Part shown: positions 15,726 to 18,275 of the stretch, one piece after another
Layout: every line of letters starts with the position of its first letter
How positions within the stretch are numbered: position 1 is the first letter of the stretch
Assembly (NCBI GenBank): GCA_964560655.1
Contig: CAZLLR010000016.1
Coordinates: 1 to 18,275, forward strand
Direction of reading: 5' to 3'
DNA length: 18,275 nucleotides
Origin: GCA-002772825 sp964560655
Lineage (GTDB): Bacteria; Patescibacteriota; Minisyncoccia; GCA-002772825
Program-made: the position numbers and the translations under genes
The notes under the pieces: generated by a model
Told to the model about the DNA's origin: nothing
The model's database searches: none
The model's input: only the letters and a program-made list of their open reading frames with translations

Positions 15726-15754
15726 TATAGAACTTGTCTTACTTAAGTTCTATA
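15726..15754 (-). other. Hairpin overlapping the rplL stop codon
   Basis: Perfect 10-bp arms TATAGAACTT and AAGTTCTATA with a 9-nt loop that contains the rplL TAA stop. No T-run follows on the minus strand (the next bases are CTTGAAAAAA), so it is not a canonical intrinsic terminator. It may stabilise the 3' end of the rplJL mRNA or terminate inefficiently. The next promoter's -35 box starts 1 bp beyond it. Confidence 0.6.
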
Positions 15755-16146
15755 ACTGCGCCTGCTTCTTCAAACTTCTTCTTCATTTCTTCAGCTTCCT
15801 CTTTCTTCACACCCTCTTTTAATACAACAGGAGCACCATCAACTAAATCTTTAGCCTCCTTAAGTCCTAGGCCTAAAAGTTCTTTAGCAGCCTTTATAAC
15901 CTGTATCTTCTGCTCACCAGCATTCTTAAGCTCTACAGTAAATGAACTCTTTTCTTCTCCATCTTCTGCGTCACCACCTGAAGCTGGGGCAGCTACTGCG
16001 ACAGCAGCCTGTGCTGATACACCAAACTTCTCTTCAAAGATCTTTACTAGTTCTGAAAGATCAAGAACACTCATCTTTTCAACTGCCTCCACAATATCTT
16101 TAAACTTTGAAGGTACCTCTACATCTTTCTTTGTTTCTTCTGTCAT
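15739..16146 (-). CDS. rplL: 50S ribosomal protein L7/L12
   Basis: A 135-residue stalk protein that recruits translation GTPases. The N-terminal dimerisation and L10-binding helices (FKDIVEAVEKMSVLDLSELVKIFEEKFGV) are followed by an alanine-rich hinge (AQAAVAVAAPASGGDAEDGEE) and the conserved globular domain FTVELKNAGEQKIQVIKAAKELLGLGLKEAKDLVDGAP. The C-terminus ends VIELK. It is slightly longer at the N-terminus and hinge than the E. coli protein (about 120 residues). It follows rplJ by a 123-bp gap that is almost entirely occupied by a long hairpin, so its expression may be set separately from rplJ. No Shine-Dalgarno motif precedes ATG at 16146. Confidence 0.97.
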   Translation of the reverse strand: MTEETKKDVEVPSKFKDIVEAVEKMSVLDLSELVKIFEEKFGVSAQAAVAVAAPASGGDAEDGEEKSSFTVELKNAGEQKIQVIKAAKELLGLGLKEAKDLVDGAPVVLKEGVKKEEAEEMKKKFEEAGAVIELK

Positions 16147-16154
16147 AATTTATA

Positions 16155-16247
16155 AAGAAAAATTTAAAAATTATTTTCTGTGGGATTTCCCTTTCCGCCA
16201 GATGGCGGAAACCGTCCTTAGAGAAAATAAGCTTTTTAATTTTTCTT
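16155..16247 (-). other. Long hairpin in the rplJ-rplL intergenic region
   Basis: Three nested pairings line up on one axis. 16155-16170 (AAGAAAAATTTAAAAA) pairs with 16233-16247 (TTTTTAATTTTTCTT) with one extra base. 16171-16179 (TTATTTTCT) pairs with 16222-16230 (AGAAAATAA) perfectly. The tip 16192-16200 (TTTCCGCCA) pairs with 16203-16211 (TGGCGGAAA). An internal loop separates the last two stems. The structure fills most of the gap between the rplJ stop and the rplL start. Confidence 0.7.
16192..16211. repeat. Short palindrome TTTCCGCCA-GA-TGGCGGAAA
   Basis: 9-bp perfect arms with a GA centre, GC-rich within an AT-rich gap. It forms the tip of the long rplJ-rplL hairpin. It looks like a dispersed palindromic repeat, but the window holds only one copy. 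Confidence 0.75.
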
Positions 16248-16269
16248 GGTTATCTTATAATTTTTAATA

Positions 16270-16785
16270 TTATTTCTTAATTTGACCTAACACTCTCACA
16301 AAATTACCCATAACTCCATTCAATGTGACGACCATACCTTGTACTGGTGAGTTAATCACATTAACGAATTTCCCATAAAGGACCTCTCGAGATGGGATAC
16401 TAGCAAGCATTAAAGCTTTATTAGCATCTATGTATTCACCTTCAAGCATGCCCCCCAATATCTTAACAGTATCTTTATGCTTCTTCCCGAATTCAAATAC
16501 TCCTCTAGCTGGAGCTACAGCATCTTCCCTTCCAAAGGCGATGGCCACCTCTCCATCAAGCTCAGGAATTTCTCCTTTCAACTTAAGAGAGTCAAAAGCT
16601 CTTCTTATCAATGTCTTCTTTGCCACTACATAATCAACATCGCTATTCCTAAGATTATTCCTAAGCTCTATTGCGCCAGCAACATTCAAGCCGTGGAAAT
16701 TCACGAAAATAGCCGAAGCAGACCCCTTACCCTTATCTTCAATATTCTTCAATATTTCTTCCTTTTTTTGCTTTGTTATTGCCAT
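16270..16785 (-). CDS. rplJ: 50S ribosomal protein L10
   Basis: A 171-residue L10. MAITKQKKEEILKNIEDKGKGSASAIFVNFHGLNVAGAIELRNNLR is the rRNA-binding N-terminal part, then VDYVVAKKTLIRRAF and VAIAFGREDAVAPARGVFEF, standard L10 motifs. The C-terminal helix (VQGMVVTLNGVMGNFVRVLGQIKK) carries the L12-dimer binding sites. L10 anchors L12 dimers to 23S rRNA and, with L12, binds its own mRNA leader to repress synthesis; a matching leader lies just upstream. The length is normal. The start at 16785 is preceded by only a weak purine stretch (AAGAAG). L11 and L1 genes, often upstream in bacteria, are not adjacent here; a surface-protein gene is. Confidence 0.97.
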   Translation of the reverse strand: MAITKQKKEEILKNIEDKGKGSASAIFVNFHGLNVAGAIELRNNLRNSDVDYVVAKKTLIRRAFDSLKLKGEIPELDGEVAIAFGREDAVAPARGVFEFGKKHKDTVKILGGMLEGEYIDANKALMLASIPSREVLYGKFVNVINSPVQGMVVTLNGVMGNFVRVLGQIKK

Positions 16786-16811
16786 ACTAATTTTACTTCT
16801 TATTTTCCAAT

Positions 16812-16834
16812 AAAAAAACGACCTATTAAAGTCG
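16812..16834 (-). terminator. Intrinsic attenuator upstream of rplJ
   Basis: On the minus strand, CGACTT (16834-16829), loop TAAT, AGGTCG (16824-16819) form a 6-bp stem with one G-U pair, followed directly by seven T (16818-16812). It lies 26 nt before the rplJ start and after the L10 leader fold, as expected for L10-L12 controlled attenuation. Confidence 0.75.
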
Positions 16835-16945
16835 CAGAGTATCTAGCCTTTAGTCACTAAGCTTTAGTGATTTATACTATTTCGTCTCGGCAGGGCTTAC
16901 TTGTCCCGCTTGGCGGGATATGCCTGCTGTCTGCAACTATATGTT
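16835..16945 (-). ncRNA. Ribosomal protein L10 leader (autoregulatory mRNA structure)
   Basis: The minus-strand transcript contains AGACAGCAGG (16932-16923) and CCTGCCGAGA (16894-16885), the two conserved halves of the L10 leader that pair through GCAGG and CCTGC. Between them is a hairpin TCCCGC/GCGGGA (16904-16918). Downstream is a second hairpin, TCACTAA/TTAGTGA (16854-16870), then the attenuator. The leader is bound by the L10-(L12) complex in other bacteria and turns off rplJL. The ends are estimated from the promoter and attenuator positions. Confidence 0.8.
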
Positions 16946-16948
16946 TAA

Positions 16949-16976
16949 AGTATACTCGAAAATAAAATCCTGTCAA
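16949..16976 (-). promoter_or_regulatory. rplJL promoter
   Basis: A perfect -35 TTGACA (16976-16971), a 16-bp spacer and -10 TATACT (16954-16949) on the minus strand. It begins 5 bp after the stop of the upstream surface-protein gene and gives a leader of about 155 nt before rplJ. It is the best sigma70-type promoter in the window. Confidence 0.85.
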
Positions 16977-16981
16977 TAAGC

Positions 16982-17824
16982 CTATATAATGCCCAGTATC
17001 TTCCCTATTATGATGGCCAGCACAAAGGAGAACACTACCAAAAGCCACTTATGCTCTAGTATATAAATCAACGCTAAAAGCAATTTAGCATAATAATTAG
17101 CTCTAGAGGAGGATTCATCTTGCCTAGCAGATTCATCTATAGCTTTTTTCTTATTTTTTAGAGTTCCTACTATGTTATCTATAGTATCGTTCGTCTTTTG
17201 TCCTACAGAATCGGCGATATCTTTAAGTGCTGTCTTGCCAGATCCACTTTCCGGAGTGCCATCTAACTTCTCTTCCGCACCATTATAGACTAATGGGTTA
17301 GTCCCCAGCATCTTCTCTTCTTCATCAGAGAGGCCGTCATTATCGTCATCTGTATCTACTACATTTCCTATCTTGTCACCATCAGTGTCAGTATCTACAA
17401 AACGCTTATCTACACGAGAAGAATCAAAGGCTAAAGTTATAGGCTCGAAGCCTCCACCTATAATAGCCTTCTTAGTGTCAATGAGCTTTATATATATATT
17501 GCGGTCACCACCTTTCGCCCTCCAGTCAGTCCACTTCTCTATAAGCCGTCCATCTACTACTGAAAACTCCGCATCACCCACAATCTCTTGGTTATCAAAA
17601 AATTGAATCTTCCCCACTATGTCAAAACCAGAATTATTCTGTATGGCTGAATAGATTCGTACATTATCCCCAGCAAAAAAGTCATTACTAGAATACCAGA
17701 TACCATTTACAAAACCTGCATTTACCGTCTCCCCCGCCTCCACATGTGGTGCACTTGCCAGAGAAAAAATACCTAAAATACTAAAGACTAAAATACTGCT
17801 TAAAATAAACTTTTTTATATCCAT
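16982..17824 (-). CDS. Secreted, membrane-anchored protein with thrombospondin type-3-like calcium repeats
   Basis: 280 residues from ATG at 17824. A signal peptide (MDIKKFILSSILVFSILGIFSLASA, cleavage likely near HVEA) leads to an Ig/CARDB-like beta domain (about 30-135: NAGFVNGIWYSSNDFFAGDNVRIYSAIQNNSG and following strands). Then come calcium-binding-type repeats: DTDTDGDKIGNVVDTDDDNDGLSDEEE (about 145-171), a low-complexity polar linker, and a C-terminal transmembrane helix (WLLVVFSFVLAIIIGKILGII). The frame extends upstream to TTG at 17839, but that part contains a TATAAT box 6 nt before the ATG, so I prefer the ATG. The protein is probably displayed on the cell surface and anchored at its C-terminus; the function is unknown. 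It precedes the rplJ promoter by 5 bp. Confidence 0.75.
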   Translation of the reverse strand: MDIKKFILSSILVFSILGIFSLASAPHVEAGETVNAGFVNGIWYSSNDFFAGDNVRIYSAIQNNSGFDIVGKIQFFDNQEIVGDAEFSVVDGRLIEKWTDWRAKGGDRNIYIKLIDTKKAIIGGGFEPITLAFDSSRVDKRFVDTDTDGDKIGNVVDTDDDNDGLSDEEEKMLGTNPLVYNGAEEKLDGTPESGSGKTALKDIADSVGQKTNDTIDNIVGTLKNKKKAIDESARQDESSSRANYYAKLLLALIYILEHKWLLVVFSFVLAIIIGKILGII

Positions 17825-17830
17825 GAGTCT

Positions 17831-17836
17831 ATTATA
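17831..17836 (-). promoter_or_regulatory. -10 box of the calcium-repeat surface protein gene
   Basis: A perfect TATAAT on the minus strand, 6 nt upstream of the ATG at 17824. No -35 box lies at standard spacing; that position falls inside the 17850-17882 palindrome. If used, the mRNA would be leaderless. Confidence 0.45.
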
Positions 17837-17849
17837 CAAGATTTTCTTT

Positions 17850-17882
17850 CAACGGCTACCGAGATTATCTCGGTAGCCGTTG
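17850..17882. repeat. Perfect 33-bp intergenic palindrome
   Basis: CAACGGCTACCGAGAT, one base, ATCTCGGTAGCCGTTG: 16-bp arms with a 1-nt centre. No T-run follows on either strand. It could still form a strong RNA hairpin at the end of the beta-helix gene. Confidence 0.92.
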
Positions 17883-17886
17883 CCCT

Positions 17887-17913
17887 ATCCACATAGGTCG
17901 GACCTATGTGGAT
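17887..17913. repeat. Perfect 27-bp intergenic palindrome
   Basis: ATCCACATAGGTC, one base, GACCTATGTGGAT: 13-bp arms with a 1-nt centre. It lies 4 bp from the 33-bp palindrome. It has the same 13+1+13 geometry as the in-gene palindrome at 2787-2813 and shares a CCAC-x-T-x-GG start with it. Confidence 0.92.
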
Positions 17914-17924
17914 TAAAAAACGAT

Positions 17925-18275
17925 CTAAAATAAGCCTGCTGGGCTAGTGCTTGCGGTATTTCCTATAAACTCTATAAAATTAGCGGTGAGACTTGAGACT
18001 GTATCTGTAACAAATCCAAGAGTATTATTCTCAAACAAAAGATTATTTAAAGTAGTGGATGAATTATAGATAGCAAGCCCCGCTTGAGTGCCATATGGGC
18101 CTTTGTAATTGTGATTCTTAAACACCGTATCTTCAATCACTACATTTGGTGAACTCTGAACTCTTAAACCAAAAGGATAATTACTTTCAAAAACTGAATT
18201 CTTAACTTCAACAGGCGCCCCATCTACATACATACCTCCTGAGCGTGTTGTCCTAGCATAATCCATCCCTGCATA
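17925..18275 (-). CDS. Right-handed beta-helix surface protein, N-terminus outside the window
   Basis: The last 116 residues of a larger protein; the frame is open through position 18275, and the methionine at 18266 is probably internal. The sequence has repeated short strands with asparagine-rich turns: VKNSVFESNYPFGLRVQSSPNVVIEDTVF, then ATYPE-like coils such as LAIYNSSTTLNNLLFENNTLGFVT and LTANFIEFIGNTAS. This is the pattern of parallel beta-helix (pectate-lyase-like, PbH1) repeats. Such proteins are usually secreted and bind or cleave polysaccharides, or act as adhesins; no catalytic residues can be judged from this fragment. Two palindromes separate it from the calcium-repeat surface protein on the same strand, so they may form a surface-protein pair. 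Confidence 0.7.
   Translation of the reverse strand, partial: YAGMDYARTTRSGGMYVDGAPVEVKNSVFESNYPFGLRVQSSPNVVIEDTVFKNHNYKGPYGTQAGLAIYNSSTTLNNLLFENNTLGFVTDTVSSLTANFIEFIGNTASTSPAGLF

Noticed and set aside
15734..16267. 177-codon plus-strand open frame, serine/alanine-rich
   Set aside because: It is the antisense of rplL and the intergenic hairpin; its composition follows from the complement of the L12 alanine/lysine/glutamate codons.
17825..17839. TTG start upstream of the calcium-repeat protein ATG
   Set aside because: The extra five codons contain a perfect TATAAT box and precede the signal peptide; ATG at 17824 gives a normal signal peptide.
17850..17913. Palindromes as ordinary intrinsic terminators
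   Set aside because: No T-run follows either one on the minus strand; the only A/T run (AAAAAA at 17915-17920) is on the wrong side for the minus-strand gene.
1..18275. Transposase, integrase, tRNA or rRNA genes
   Set aside because: No transposase or integrase motifs appear in the translations, and I saw no tRNA cloverleaf or rRNA sequence.

Overview
The window is AT-rich and densely packed, with short or overlapping gene junctions. It uses the standard bacterial code: elp3 ends in TGA inside an ATGA overlap, which argues against the lineages that recode TGA. The gene mix suggests a Candidate Phyla Radiation (Parcubacteria/Patescibacteria-type) bacterium: bacterial L10/L12, a bacterial Elp3, many family-4 glycosyltransferases, GT-C/YfhO membrane proteins, and a secreted calcium-repeat protein. 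The lineage is inferred from gene content and style; no rRNA is present.

Layout, reading the minus strand from right to left. (1) 18275-17925 is the C-terminal end of a beta-helix surface protein. It is followed by two perfect palindromes and a secreted, membrane-anchored calcium-repeat protein (17824-16982). (2) Next comes a clear sigma70-type promoter, an L10-leader RNA with an intrinsic attenuator, then rplJ and rplL. A long hairpin fills most of the rplJ-rplL gap. (3) A promoter with almost no leader drives a winged-helix/nucleotidyltransferase-like regulator. It is followed closely by a UDP-glucuronate decarboxylase and two GT4 glycosyltransferases. (4) One plus-strand gene, a class I methyltransferase resembling Trm9/ALKBH8 (11155-11850), is divergent from elp3 (11110-9479). 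(5) elp3 heads a chain of overlapping or nearly abutting genes running off the left edge: GT4, GT-C, GT4, methyltransferase, GT4, GT-C and YfhO. The YfhO gene occupies positions 2399-1 and is cut by the window edge.

Most of the window therefore looks like a surface-glycan assembly locus: a sugar-nucleotide enzyme, five cytosolic GT4 transferases, lipid-carrier-dependent GT-C/YfhO membrane proteins and a methyltransferase. A tRNA wobble-uridine modification pair (Elp3 plus a Trm9-like methyltransferase) and a ribosomal stalk operon sit beside it. Points worth a second look are the Elp3/Trm9-like pair, the L10 leader, the 93-nt hairpin between rplJ and rplL, several palindromic repeat elements (some inserted in frame inside genes), and the general lack of Shine-Dalgarno motifs with -10 boxes placed 6-9 nt from start codons.
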